Shown here piece by piece: positions 38,678 to 46,431 of a DNA stretch of 46,773 nucleotides. Origin of the DNA: a virus. Every line of letters starts with the position of its first letter. Position 1 is the stretch's first letter. Under the pieces are notes generated by a model. That model was not told the DNA's origin, made no database searches, and worked only from the letters and a program-made list of their open reading frames with translations. A program made the position numbers and the translations under genes. Location of the stretch: positions 1-46,773 of IMG/VR virus record IMGVR_UViG_3300036851_000164; one strand, 5' to 3'.

Positions 38678-39448
38678 ATGCCATTTACCCCTCCTTCAGT
38701 GACCGGATTCAACGCCAATCCGCCCGAGGATGACGGGTCGGCAGTCCCCTCGAACGAGGTCGAGTGGCAGAAGCACCTAGATAAAATCGGATCGCCGCTC
38801 AAGACCGCGCTTGAAGCCTTGATGACGGAATTGTCCCGGTATATCAGCGCGAACTTCGATGGCGAGATTGCAACTGCGGCGATCCAGAATTCGGCTATCA
38901 CCACAGCGAAGATCAACGATCTCGCTGTGACGGCTGCGAAGATTGCAGCGGCGACGATTACCTTCGCCAAGTTGGCTTCTGCGGCTATTGCCAGCCAAGC
39001 AGATGCACAAACCGGAACAGCATCTAGTGTGCTTATGACGCCGGAGCGTGCCACAGACCATTTCAATGCACGCCAAACGTCCGATGCGGAGGTAACGAGC
39101 GAGGCTAACGTCACAGAGTTCATCGCCCCCGATCAACTGCAGCACTCGCAGCGAGTGGCGAAGGCGTGGGGCTATGTGACTATCTCTGGTGGCACGCCAA
39201 CGCTGGCCGACAGTTTCAAAGTCACCTCGATCACTGATGTCGGCACCGGCGATTTCACCGTCAACCTCGCCGTCACGATGGGCAATGCGAACTATGCGGT
39301 TGCCGCAAATGCGAGCACTGGGTCGAACAAGACCAACACAGCGATGGTGCATACTCGGACCACAACCGCTTTCTCCATAAAGATACGCGACCACACCAAC
39401 ACCGACATAGACCCCGACAGCTTCAGCTTCGTCGTGTTTGGAGACTAG
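38678..39448 (+). CDS. Tail fibre or tail-tip protein
   Basis: A 256-residue protein. SRYISANFDGEIATAAIQNS and TTAKINDLAVTAAKIAAATI are triple-helix/coiled-fibre repeats of the 'ITTAKI' kind; the C-terminal 80 residues (KAWGYVTISGGTPTLADSFK) form a beta-rich head. A second host-binding fibre besides 17328-18506. GAGGAA precedes the ATG. Confidence 0.75.
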   Translation: MPFTPPSVTGFNANPPEDDGSAVPSNEVEWQKHLDKIGSPLKTALEALMTELSRYISANFDGEIATAAIQNSAITTAKINDLAVTAAKIAAATITFAKLASAAIASQADAQTGTASSVLMTPERATDHFNARQTSDAEVTSEANVTEFIAPDQLQHSQRVAKAWGYVTISGGTPTLADSFKVTSITDVGTGDFTVNLAVTMGNANYAVAANASTGSNKTNTAMVHTRTTTAFSIKIRDHTNTDIDPDSFSFVVFGD

Positions 39449-39454
39449 GGGGTC

Positions 39455-39655
39455 ATGACTCCACCCATGACACCCAACGAGGAGTTACGGGCGCTCGTGC
39501 AGGAGCTAAGGGTAGAGGTTTCCGTGCTCAAGACGCAGCTCGAATCAAGAAAACTCGCGCGCGAATTGGCGGCTAAGGAATATGATCGGCGGATATTTCA
39601 GGTTGAGAGCCAACCCCGCCAACTTGGAGATAAAGGCGGAAGCCCGTGGGAATAG
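39455..39655 (+). CDS. Small coiled-coil protein, 66 aa
   Basis: NEELRALVQELRVEVSVLKTQ is a strong coiled coil. Its stop overlaps the GTG-started gene that follows. Unknown role in the lysis region. Confidence 0.55.
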   Translation: MTPPMTPNEELRALVQELRVEVSVLKTQLESRKLARELAAKEYDRRIFQVESQPRQLGDKGGSPWE

Positions 39656-39846
39656 AGTTTCAATGGACAATCACTCTTGGACAGGTGCTCAGCACCGTGA
39701 TCGTGCTGCTGATCGTCGCCATCGGCTTCGGGGTTCACACCAGCAGGGCACAACGCCGCCTAGTCGCCCTAGAGGTAGAGATCAATGTCTTGCGCGAAGC
39801 GGTGCGCAGCCTGAAGCAACTCCTAAAAGTGGAGCCCGATGGTTGA
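39646..39846 (+). CDS. Small membrane protein with coiled coil (GTG start)
   Basis: A 66-residue protein: TM helix near residues 9-30 (TLGQVLSTVIVLLIVAIGFG), then a coiled coil (LEVEINVLREAVRSLKQLL). Such N-anchored proteins act as spanin-like or holin-accessory factors. GTG 39646 overlaps the upstream stop; ends overlapping the PAS gene. Confidence 0.65.
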   Translation: MGIEFQWTITLGQVLSTVIVLLIVAIGFGVHTSRAQRRLVALEVEINVLREAVRSLKQLLKVEPDG

Positions 39847-40264
39847 GAAGGTTGACGACATTTTACAGCGCCTCGTGGAACTGGAGCACCGGCTGGACCC
39901 TGAGGTCGGCTTACCGGCATTTTCGGCAACGCTCGATGCGGTGGTGATCGCCAACGAGCGGCAGAAAATTCTCCTCGTCAATGAAACCGCTGAACAGATG
40001 TTCGGCTGGGGCACGGGGGAATTGATCGGCAAGGACGTCCAGACATTGATCCCGCAGGAATACTGGCCCGCCCACGCCGCCAAGCAAGAACAATACTTCC
40101 AGCAACCAGAGCCGCGCGTGTTCCCGCAGCTTGAGGGACTTTGCGCCGACGGCAGCAAAATTCCGATAGCGATCAGCCTAAGCCCTCTCGCCTCCAATCA
40201 TGGGACGCTTGTTATGGCCATCATACGAAAGCGGGAGGTCGTCGCGGATGACGCCATCCACTAG
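39839..40264 (+). CDS. PAS-domain protein
   Basis: A 141-residue protein. Residues about 24-130 are a PAS fold: LDAVVIANERQKILLVNETA, EQMFGWGTGELIGKDVQTLI, then RVFPQLEGLCADGSKIPIAI. PAS domains sense small ligands, redox or light, or mediate protein contacts. No kinase, HTH or other output domain is attached. A lone PAS protein between membrane proteins of the lysis block is unusual. Confidence 0.8.
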   Translation: MVEKVDDILQRLVELEHRLDPEVGLPAFSATLDAVVIANERQKILLVNETAEQMFGWGTGELIGKDVQTLIPQEYWPAHAAKQEQYFQQPEPRVFPQLEGLCADGSKIPIAISLSPLASNHGTLVMAIIRKREVVADDAIH

Positions 40265-40481
40265 AGACGACCTAGCCTCGCTAAGCGATGACTGGCGCGA
40301 ATATCGCAAGCTGGTTCTCGCCGAGTTGAAGCGGCTCAACGAGTCACTGGACAGCATCAACCGGGAGCTTGCGACAGCCAAGACGGACATCGCGCTGCTG
40401 CAACTCAAGGCGTCGGCGTGGGGCGCCGTATCCGGGGCCGTGGTGGCGACCGGCATCATTCTGATGCGCTTCATCGCGTAG
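40248..40481 (+). CDS. Holin-like membrane protein, 77 aa
   Basis: ATG 40248 follows GGGAGG. A coiled coil (EYRKLVLAELKRLNESLDSI) precedes a C-terminal membrane helix (ASAWGAVSGAVVATGIILMR), the layout of XhlA-like lysis proteins. 17-base overlap with the PAS gene. Confidence 0.65.
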   Translation: MTPSTRDDLASLSDDWREYRKLVLAELKRLNESLDSINRELATAKTDIALLQLKASAWGAVSGAVVATGIILMRFIA

Positions 40482-40508
40482 CAGCTTACCGCCTTCACCG
40501 ACTTTAGC

Positions 40509-40531
40509 AGCCCGCCTCGCGCGGGCTTTTT
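40509..40531 (+). terminator. Intrinsic terminator
   Basis: AGCCCGC (40509-40515), five-base loop, GCGGGCT (40521-40527), with TTTTT at 40527-40531. Ends a transcript after the holin-like gene. Confidence 0.85.
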
Positions 40532-40549
40532 CATTTCAGGAGATCTCTC

Positions 40550-40789
40550 ATGGAAGAAGTCAAGACGGAAACCAGGAAGGAACGCAAACTTGAAGCAGCC
40601 GCAGTGGCGGAGCTCGTCGCCCAACACAGTTCGGTCAAGGCGTTTGCGATTGCCTTCATCAATCTCGTAGTGGCGAGGATTGACGAGCTTGCAGAGCGCC
40701 CAAGCGTGGACATGGTGGAACTGCAGGCTGTTTCGAATGAGTTGAAGGTTAGCGGTCGGCAGTTAACCGAAAAGATCAAGGAAGCGTGA
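40550..40789 (+). CDS. Hypothetical protein, 79 aa
   Basis: A helical, Glu/Lys/Ala-rich protein (EERKLEAA-type start) just after the terminator, with AGGAGA upstream. Two bases before the endolysin. Possibly a lysis regulator; no motif. Confidence 0.55.
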   Translation: MEEVKTETRKERKLEAAAVAELVAQHSSVKAFAIAFINLVVARIDELAERPSVDMVELQAVSNELKVSGRQLTEKIKEA

Positions 40790-40790
40790 C

Positions 40791-41927
40791 GTGGCCTATC
40801 GCATTGCGAAGGCTCTGGACACGTTGCGCGCGCAGGTCAATGGGCAATGGCCGACGCGCAATAAAGCGAGCGACGGCTGGATTGGCGACATCTCTCACTC
40901 CTCGCGCGCCTCCGACCATAATCCTTGGGTCAAGGACGGCTCGATGGGCGTTGTCACGGCCTTCGATATTACCCATGACCCCGCTCATGGCGTGGACGCA
41001 GGACAAATCGCAGAGACGATCAATTCGGACCCTCGCGTCAAATATGTCATCTGGAACCGCCGCATCTACAATCCGTCGGTGCTGAAGGCATGGCGCAAAT
41101 ATAACGGCGTCAACCCTCACACCAAGCACGTCCATGTCTCGGTGCGCCCTGAGAAGGCGCACTACGACAACACGAAGCTGTGGAGCCTCGAGGGCGTGAT
41201 TACGGTGCCTGGGGGGGGCCCGGTGGTCACGCCAGAGCCGGCGCCGGTTCGCCCGCTACTCAAGCGGGGATCCAAGGGTCAATATGTCAGGAATCTGCAA
41301 GCCCTGCTCGGCATCACGGTTGACGGCGATTTCGGCCCCAAGACCGAAGCCGCGGTGAAGGGCTTCCAGAAAGCAAACGCGCTGATCGCGGACGGCAAGG
41401 TCGGCCCCTATACCTGGGACGTGCTTGAGGGGAAAGGCGTCCCTCCGACTTCACCGCCGCACCAAGATCACCCTGCGCGCGGCATGGCGCGATTTCAGGA
41501 GAAGCACGGCTGGCCGAAGCACCACGCCGCAGCTTTCATCGGGCGCGCGCAACAGGAAGCGTATCCGGAAATCAGAACTGGTGTCCTTGGTGACGACGAA
41601 ACGGCCTTCGGCGGCTGGCAATGGCGCCTCGATCGCCAAGCACGCCTCAAGCACCTGGCAGAAACTCTCGGCGTGCCAGCGACAGATTGGAATTTTCAGA
41701 TCGACTTCGTGCCGCTCGAACTCGCCACTACTGAGACGCGAGCGGGGCGGCTCCTAAAACAAGCCGACACGATCGAGAAGGCGTGCGCTGCCGCGATGGC
41801 TTACTGCCGACCCAGGAGGTTCCGCTGGATGGATCCCGACGTGCATGGCTGGGATGAAACCATGAAGGGTGCGATGGCCGGCCACGGTTGGGCGAACACC
41901 CTCAGAAACGCAAAGGCGCTCATGTGA
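40791..41927 (+). CDS. Modular endolysin (M15-type peptidase, PG-binding, lysozyme-like domains)
   Basis: A 378-residue enzyme from GTG 40791. N-terminal domain: SRASDHNPW, TAFDITHDPAHG and TKHVHVSVRP, matching M15 zinc peptidases. Middle: LKRGSKGQYVRNLQALLGIT and DGDFGPKTEAAVKGFQ, a PG_binding_1 repeat. C-terminal ~140 residues (AAFIGRAQQEAYPEIRTGV onward) look like the phage tail lysozyme-like fold. Three domains would make an unusually long endolysin. Confidence 0.82.
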   Translation: MAYRIAKALDTLRAQVNGQWPTRNKASDGWIGDISHSSRASDHNPWVKDGSMGVVTAFDITHDPAHGVDAGQIAETINSDPRVKYVIWNRRIYNPSVLKAWRKYNGVNPHTKHVHVSVRPEKAHYDNTKLWSLEGVITVPGGGPVVTPEPAPVRPLLKRGSKGQYVRNLQALLGITVDGDFGPKTEAAVKGFQKANALIADGKVGPYTWDVLEGKGVPPTSPPHQDHPARGMARFQEKHGWPKHHAAAFIGRAQQEAYPEIRTGVLGDDETAFGGWQWRLDRQARLKHLAETLGVPATDWNFQIDFVPLELATTETRAGRLLKQADTIEKACAAAMAYCRPRRFRWMDPDVHGWDETMKGAMAGHGWANTLRNAKALM

Positions 41928-42133
41928 TGTCGATGCCACCGAACGAACCGCAATTCATTCTCCGCCGCGACTATGACCGCTACTCGGTTCTAGTGCGCGA
42001 TGCCCACGGTGCCTACCGCACGCTGCTGACGATGGACGGCGCTTACAATTGGAAAGACGCGGCTGAGATCGTCTTGGAGGCACTGATTAACGTGGCGCCT
42101 CCCATCCTGCCAGAACCCGATAGCACGAAATAA
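41927..42133 (+). CDS. Small hypothetical protein, 68 aa
   Basis: A 68-residue protein (QFILRRDYDRYSVLVRDAHG). ATG shares a base with the endolysin stop, with a GTG just before. No motif; probably soluble. Confidence 0.6.
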   Translation: MSMPPNEPQFILRRDYDRYSVLVRDAHGAYRTLLTMDGAYNWKDAAEIVLEALINVAPPILPEPDSTK

Positions 42134-42241
42134 GTGACCACCATTCTGCCGCGCGAGCGGCCGATGCCCGAGCATCTGACTGAGCTTGGGGACTACGCCG
42201 CCCTCGCGGTCGAGGGCAAATTTGAGAAGGAGAAAACTGGA

Positions 42242-42496
42242 ATGGATAGCTCCAAATGGGTACTGAACTCGCTCACGATGTGGGGCGCGTTCATCACGGC
42301 TGTCTCGGCATCGTTGCCATCCCTTAACGTGTTCATGACGTATTTCTTCGATTGGAGCATCGAGCCGGGCTGGGTCGAAGGCATCAACGATGGTGTCAAA
42401 AACCTCATCATGGGTGTCGGCTCAATCGTCGGTATCGTCATGGTCGTCTATGGCCGCTGGGTTGCCACGGCCCCGCTCAAGATGCTTCCGAAATGA
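42242..42496 (+). CDS. Holin
   Basis: An 84-residue protein from ATG 42242, with AAGGAG 9 bases upstream. TM helix near residues 10-30 (LTMWGAFITAVSASLPSLNV) and another near 56-72 (IMGVGSIVGIVMVVYGRWVA) match small phage holins. The frame stays open upstream to GTG 42134, so a longer form with a soluble N-terminus is possible. Opens the inner membrane for the endolysin. Confidence 0.75.
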   Translation: MDSSKWVLNSLTMWGAFITAVSASLPSLNVFMTYFFDWSIEPGWVEGINDGVKNLIMGVGSIVGIVMVVYGRWVATAPLKMLPK

Positions 42497-42846
42497 GGAC
42501 AATCCTACGCGCCGCGCTTGCCGCGGCGCTTCTCTCTCTCGCTGGCTGTGGCGGCGGGAGCGCTGACGTTGTTTCCAAAGTGCAAGCCGGAATCGTCAAA
42601 GGCTGCGACTTCATTGCAGATTACGAATGGCTTCGCACCATCGTCGCTAAGCTGGACGTCACCAATACAGCGACCGCTATTGACGGTGCCGTTACCTTGG
42701 TCTGCAGGGGCGTAAATGCCAAGTACGGCAAGGTCGCGCTTCTGATCTCCAACGACGAAAGGCCATGCCCGAAAGGCGAGATCGTTGTCGATGGCAAGCG
42801 CATTTGCATCGAGGGCGAGAAAATCGAGCCTAATGAGGGCGAGTAA
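42493..42846 (+). CDS. Phage lipoprotein
   Basis: A 117-residue protein with a signal peptide and lipobox (RAALAAALLSLAGCGGGSAD, Cys near residue 19), so it is anchored in the envelope. The rest has four cysteines and an acidic end. ATGA overlap with the holin gene. Possibly an o-spanin substitute or superinfection factor. Confidence 0.75.
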   Translation: MRTILRAALAAALLSLAGCGGGSADVVSKVQAGIVKGCDFIADYEWLRTIVAKLDVTNTATAIDGAVTLVCRGVNAKYGKVALLISNDERPCPKGEIVVDGKRICIEGEKIEPNEGE

Positions 42847-43086
42847 ATGACTGACGACCCGTTCAACCCTTACGATGAGCCACGCGAGCCGTCGCCAGGA
42901 GAGATCGAGGTTGAGCACGGCAGCTTGCTCTTAATGCTGTTCCGCGCCCTCAAAGTACCCATGCCTAAAAAGGAGGACGAGGCTGCCATAGAGCGGGCGG
43001 GCGTCCTCCTTACGCGGCGCTTCCCGTGGCTCGCCAGGATCACGCGGAAGCAAAAGCAACCTCCAACCGCACCGAAAAAGGGATAA
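42847..43086 (+). CDS. Hypothetical protein, 79 aa
   Basis: Unrecognised; acidic Pro-rich N-terminus (DDPFNPYDEPREPSPGEIE) and a basic Lys/Arg C-terminus. Adjacent to the lipoprotein gene. Confidence 0.55.
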   Translation: MTDDPFNPYDEPREPSPGEIEVEHGSLLLMLFRALKVPMPKKEDEAAIERAGVLLTRRFPWLARITRKQKQPPTAPKKG

Positions 43087-43091
43087 CTGCA

Positions 43092-43268
43092 ATGGACAAT
43101 CTGGTGAATATCATCATTGCCGTCGCGGTGCTGCTTGTCGCTTGGTATGTGACCATGCGCTTCTCGCCAGACCCGCTCATCACCAAGATCGTGCAAATCA
43201 TCATTTTTGTGATCGCGCTGATTTTGGTTCTCAAGCTGGTTCTTCCGCTGGCTGGACTGTCGTTCTAA
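43092..43268 (+). CDS. Small two-helix membrane protein (Thivi_2564-like)
   Basis: A 58-residue protein almost entirely two membrane helices (NLVNIIIAVAVLLVAWYVTM and IVQIIIFVIALILVLKLVLP) joined by SPDPLITK. It resembles the Thivi_2564 family. May be a second holin or accessory lysis protein. Confidence 0.7.
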   Translation: MDNLVNIIIAVAVLLVAWYVTMRFSPDPLITKIVQIIIFVIALILVLKLVLPLAGLSF

Positions 43269-43314
43269 TGACCAGCATCAAACAACCTCCAACAGCGCCT
43301 CCGGGGGAATAGCC

Positions 43315-43545
43315 ATGATCGAATTGCTCGTCATCTTCTGCATGAAGCTCAATCCGTATATGTGCAAGACGCTCGAAATGGTCCCAGACGATGGGCACCA
43401 GGTCGCTTCACAGATGGAGTGCATCAAAGGCGGTGCGGTCGGCGGCATGACCTTCATGCTCGAGTATGTCGAGTATCAGGTCAAAGGCTGGCGCTGCATC
43501 GAGACGCCGAACGTCATGCAGACCTGGTTGCGGCAGCGCCGCTGA
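43315..43545 (+). CDS. Small hypothetical protein with Cys residues, 76 aa
   Basis: A 76-residue protein with a short hydrophobic start (MIELLVIFCMKLNPYMCKTL) and a conserved-looking MECIKGGAVGGMTFMLEYVE. Last rightward gene before attP, just left of the arm repeats. Unknown function. Confidence 0.6.
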   Translation: MIELLVIFCMKLNPYMCKTLEMVPDDGHQVASQMECIKGGAVGGMTFMLEYVEYQVKGWRCIETPNVMQTWLRQRR

Positions 43546-43566
43546 CTTGGCGGCAACTTGACAGCA
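43545..43566 (+). repeat. Paired 11-base arm-type repeat left of attP
   Basis: ACTTGGCGGCA followed directly by ACTTGACAGCA, 90 bases left of the att core. Matching pair lies at 43766-43787. Such tandem short repeats are typical integrase arm-binding sites; the motif is ACTTGNCRGCA. Confidence 0.6.
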
Positions 43567-43631
43567 AATCTGGTTCCGTTTCACCGCCGTTCGCCGCCCG
43601 TTCCCCGCGACCTCCCACCAAAATCCGCAGA

Positions 43632-44864
43632 TTACGCCACTTTCGGTTTACCGGGTTGCGTTGACATCGCAGGGGTCACTGGTTCGATCCCAGTCGCGCC
43701 CACCATTAAATTAGCGTTGTAGCGTATGAACTTGCCGCCTTGGTCTCGCACCTTCTCTCGCTTCGGCTTGTCGGCAACTTGGCGGTAGATCGACAGTTTG
43801 CACAGCCCTTCGAGCTCGGAAAGCAAGGCTTCCGCCACTGAACGCGGGCCGCTCAGCCACTTAGGATCAAAGATGCCGTAGTGGTCATTGGTCGACCGCC
43901 GGCGATGGCCCATATATTCCTCGCGCTGTTCCTCGAGGACTTCGCGCTTCCGCATTTCGGTTGCCATGAAATGCCGAAGCATGATCGGCGGGAAGCTCAA
44001 GCCCGTCGCCTCGCAGGTCCGCTCCCACGGACCTCTGATCGCCTCAACGATAAACCTCTCCCCCTCCTTTGCCCATTCCTCCATATGCGGTGCCAGGCTT
44101 GGCGGCACAGGCACGGTCGGCCGATACTTCTTGGTCTGCCGTCGACCATGCGGGTTCCACGCTATCAGTCCGTGCCGCGCGTCGTATTGATCGGTGCGCG
44201 CTTCCTCGATCGCTTCCGGGCGCCCGGCGAAGATCAGCGTCAGAAGTGTCATGCGGAGAACGTCGGTATTCTCGGCGGCGTCCATATGCGTGGCGATCTG
44301 CTGTAAGGTCGGATGCCAGTGATGCGGCTGCGGCTCGGGCGCATCGAGGATCGCCGCGATCTCCGAAACTCGCACGATGACTTCCGGGGCGTGCAAGATC
44401 ATCCTGCCGTGTTTTCTCTTTGTCGCGCGGTTGAGCGCTGCGGCGATGATCGACTGCACGCGGCTGATATAGGCCACCGATAGGCCGCGCTCGTGCAGAT
44501 GCTTCAGGAAGGCATCTTGTTTGTCCTCGATCTCTGCCACCTTGGCGGCATTGTTATCGAGGAAGTCAAGAAGCAGATTGCCAGCGCGGCGGGCGGCTGA
44601 GGGATTACCTCTAAGATCGGAATGCTCACTCCAGTATTTATTGAGAACTGTGAGGAGCGTCACGTCTCCTGGGTCACGAGTTTCAGCTTCGCCTTCCTTG
44701 AGGACGATGGCGGCGAGCAGGATCTTGGCTTCCTCGAGATCATCTGTCTTAAGCGATCGGCGCCGGACTTCTCGAGCTCCGGCGTCATACCAACAACGGT
44801 AGAGTTGGCTTGAGCCTGGGACTGTGGCGATCCAGTATCGTCCGAGTCGGAAGGCTTCTGGCAT
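43632..44864 (-). CDS. int: Tyrosine recombinase integrase
   Basis: A 410-residue protein. N-terminal arm-binding and SAM-like core regions, then IFAGRPEAIEEA (first Arg near 216-222), LRHFMATEMRKR, EEYMGHRRRSTNDHYG with the late Arg/His and catalytic Tyr. The first His of the usual HxxRH is replaced (PPIMLRHF). Its last residues (VGATGIEPVTPAMST) are coded by the attP tRNA fragment on the opposite strand. Last gene of the leftward operon. Confidence 0.9.
   Translation of the reverse strand: MPEAFRLGRYWIATVPGSSQLYRCWYDAGAREVRRRSLKTDDLEEAKILLAAIVLKEGEAETRDPGDVTLLTVLNKYWSEHSDLRGNPSAARRAGNLLLDFLDNNAAKVAEIEDKQDAFLKHLHERGLSVAYISRVQSIIAAALNRATKRKHGRMILHAPEVIVRVSEIAAILDAPEPQPHHWHPTLQQIATHMDAAENTDVLRMTLLTLIFAGRPEAIEEARTDQYDARHGLIAWNPHGRRQTKKYRPTVPVPPSLAPHMEEWAKEGERFIVEAIRGPWERTCEATGLSFPPIMLRHFMATEMRKREVLEEQREEYMGHRRRSTNDHYGIFDPKWLSGPRSVAEALLSELEGLCKLSIYRQVADKPKREKVRDQGGKFIRYNANLMVGATGIEPVTPAMSTQPGKPKVA
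43657..43705 (+). other. attP core: 3' part of tRNA-Val(GAC)
   Basis: Reads TGCG-TTGACAT-CGCA (anticodon arm with GAC), then the T-arm ACTGG-TTCGATC-CCAGT, acceptor strand CGCGCCC and ACCA. The D-arm is missing, so it is not a whole tRNA gene. This is the usual attachment site of phages that integrate in tRNA genes and restore the 3' end. The match to Val(GAC) is seen directly from the anticodon. Confidence 0.85.
43766..43787 (+). repeat. Paired 11-base arm-type repeat right of attP, inside int
   Basis: GCTTGTCGGCA then ACTTGGCGGTA, in the same orientation as the left pair, 60 bases right of the core. Lies in the int coding region. Confidence 0.55.
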
Positions 44865-45070
44865 GGCGCGACATAGCTCCTCTCGAGGCGGGCCGCGATG
44901 AAGGCGGCGAGTTCATCTGCGCGGTAGAGGACTTTCCCCCGGCGCTTATAATAGCCGATCAGACCGGACTGGCGAGCGTGCCGAAGTTCCTTCTCCTGAA
45001 GCACATGGCCGTAGAGTTCGTAGGCTTGCGCCTCGGTCACGAGTTCGGGAAGGTGCGCGATCTCCGCCAC
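44660..45070 (-). CDS. Excisionase-like DNA-binding protein overlapping int
   Basis: A 136-residue protein from GTG 45070. Its first 60 residues (LPELVTEAQAYELYGHVLQE, then GLIGYYKRRGKVLYRADELA) match the winged-helix HTH_17/MerR-like excisionases. Its last 205 bases overlap the int 5' end in another frame; that tail looks like a shifted reading. Positioned as xis upstream of int. Confidence 0.7.
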   Translation of the reverse strand: MAEIAHLPELVTEAQAYELYGHVLQEKELRHARQSGLIGYYKRRGKVLYRADELAAFIAARLERSYVAPCQKPSDSDDTGSPQSQAQANSTVVGMTPELEKSGADRLRQMISRKPRSCSPPSSSRKAKLKLVTQET

Positions 45071-45073
45071 CCT

Positions 45074-46084
45074 CTACTCTCTCCCTGTTAAGGCGGAGCG
45101 GTATTTTTCACACCATTCTGCAACTTTCCGCCCGTCATAGAGCGTGAACGTGATCGCATATTCCCTTTCAAGCCACGCGATAACTTTGTCTGCTTCGCCA
45201 AGCGCCTCCAGCAGTTTGGCTATCTCCGCCGCTTGGGAAGCGATGGTGGATTGGGCTTCGGCAAGCTCTTTCTCAGCCTTGCAACAGCGGTCGCCCCAAT
45301 ATGTCGCGTTGCGTAAAGTTGCTACGCCACTTTTAGCTTGAACCTCCGCAAACTCCTCCCACGTCGGTCTGCAAGACAACCGCTCGATGGCGGCGGCGGC
45401 TTCTCGACAACCTCCTAGCAGGTGAGAAATCCAAGGGTCATCGTTCTTGCTCTCGTCAGCGTAACGGTGCAACCGCTCCACCAGCGCACTGTCCCCGGTG
45501 TCGGGGTGATTTTCGACCTTCGTGAAGGGTTTTCGACGCACGTGGCATGTGCATGGCCTGTCATAGTGGTATTTCATCGCGCAAAACGGAGAATGTTCCT
45601 CTCCCCCAGGCTGAGCCGGGAGGGGGGTATGCCAATGCCCTTCGGACGGGTCAAAGCCCATCGCCAAGGCTGTGTTGTCTAAAATTGCTCTTAAGCGATC
45701 TTCCTCCCCTCCCGATAGGGTGCCGGTGGTTGGCGCTGTGGGGCTCCCGCCTGTCTCCGGTGAGACAGGGTTCGTGGATTTCGAGAGCCCCGTCAGTGGC
45801 GCACCTCCAGCGCCTAGAATTTCCTGTCCGACTTTGTGGCCCAAGTCTCGGGCGTAGCAGAATAGAACCGATGCCGCTCCTGTTCCGAGAGAACTCTGTA
45901 GTCCGACGAGGTAGTGCCAGAACTTATTGAGCGTCTGCTCCTCAATTTCGCCAGCCGACACGCCACGGCGAGCGGCGGCTTCGATGCGGTCGAGATCACC
46001 GTCCATGAGTTTTTGCCCGTCACGAATTAAGTTGATGACGTGCTCCAACTCCTCCGCACTTAACGTCTCGCTGTCGAGGGTCAT
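45074..46084 (-). CDS. Hypothetical mosaic early protein, 336 aa
   Basis: A protein without a clear single family. N-terminal HVINLIRDGQKLMDGDLDRI, a flexible Pro/Gly/Thr middle (SPETGGSPTAPTTGTLSGGE), a His/Cys-rich stretch (FCAMKYHYDRPCTCHVRRKP) that may bind metal, and a long C-terminal coiled coil (AEKELAEAQSTIASQAAEIA). Ea22-like early phage proteins show a similar mosaic. Stops five bases before the excisionase GTG. Confidence 0.6.
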   Translation of the reverse strand: MTLDSETLSAEELEHVINLIRDGQKLMDGDLDRIEAAARRGVSAGEIEEQTLNKFWHYLVGLQSSLGTGAASVLFCYARDLGHKVGQEILGAGGAPLTGLSKSTNPVSPETGGSPTAPTTGTLSGGEEDRLRAILDNTALAMGFDPSEGHWHTPLPAQPGGEEHSPFCAMKYHYDRPCTCHVRRKPFTKVENHPDTGDSALVERLHRYADESKNDDPWISHLLGGCREAAAAIERLSCRPTWEEFAEVQAKSGVATLRNATYWGDRCCKAEKELAEAQSTIASQAAEIAKLLEALGEADKVIAWLEREYAITFTLYDGRKVAEWCEKYRSALTGRE

Positions 46085-46087
46085 GGC

Positions 46088-46294
46088 TTAGTGCAATGTC
46101 TCCTGGTCGCTTTCACCTTCGATGAACTCTTGAAATTTGCGCTCGGCTGCCCGCTCGTTCTTCATGCCACAGCTAAAACAAACTGCCTCACCGTTTGGTC
46201 CGTATGGTCGCGTCTCTGCGACCTTGCCGCACAACTCACAAGCGCGCGCGGGTTCCGCACAAAGATACACTTGCCCGTCTTTTTTGAAGCTCAT
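46088..46294 (-). CDS. Small zinc-ribbon protein, 68 aa
   Basis: Cys pairs CELCGK and CFSCGM about 20 residues apart (near 19-22 and 40-43), likely a zinc ribbon. ATG at 46294 overlaps the TGA of the small gene upstream; an in-frame GTG at 46303 is the alternative. Acidic C-terminus. Confidence 0.65.
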   Translation of the reverse strand: MSFKKDGQVYLCAEPARACELCGKVAETRPYGPNGEAVCFSCGMKNERAAERKFQEFIEGESDQETLH

Positions 46295-46431
46295 GGCTTC
46301 CACGGTTTCATTAGTCGCAATCTCAGCCTACCGAGAGCGATATAGAGCGCGTCATGGTCGAACCACATCACTCGCCATTGACGCGACAGAGCAATCCAAA
46401 TTCCATTTTCTTTGTGCTTGCCCCACATCAT
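46291..46431 (-). CDS. Small basic protein, 46 aa
   Basis: A 47-codon frame from ATG 46431 to TGA 46293-46291, with 4-base overlaps at both ends. The product is rich in Trp, Arg and Leu (MMWGKHKENGIWIALSRQWR, then MWFDHDALYIALGRLRLRL). Too short for routine prediction, but its packing strongly supports it. Confidence 0.7.
   Translation of the reverse strand: MMWGKHKENGIWIALSRQWRVMWFDHDALYIALGRLRLRLMKPWKP

Noticed and set aside
43657-43705. Complete tRNA gene
   Set aside because: Only anticodon arm to CCA is present; no D-arm or 5' acceptor strand, so it is an attachment site and not a working tRNA gene.
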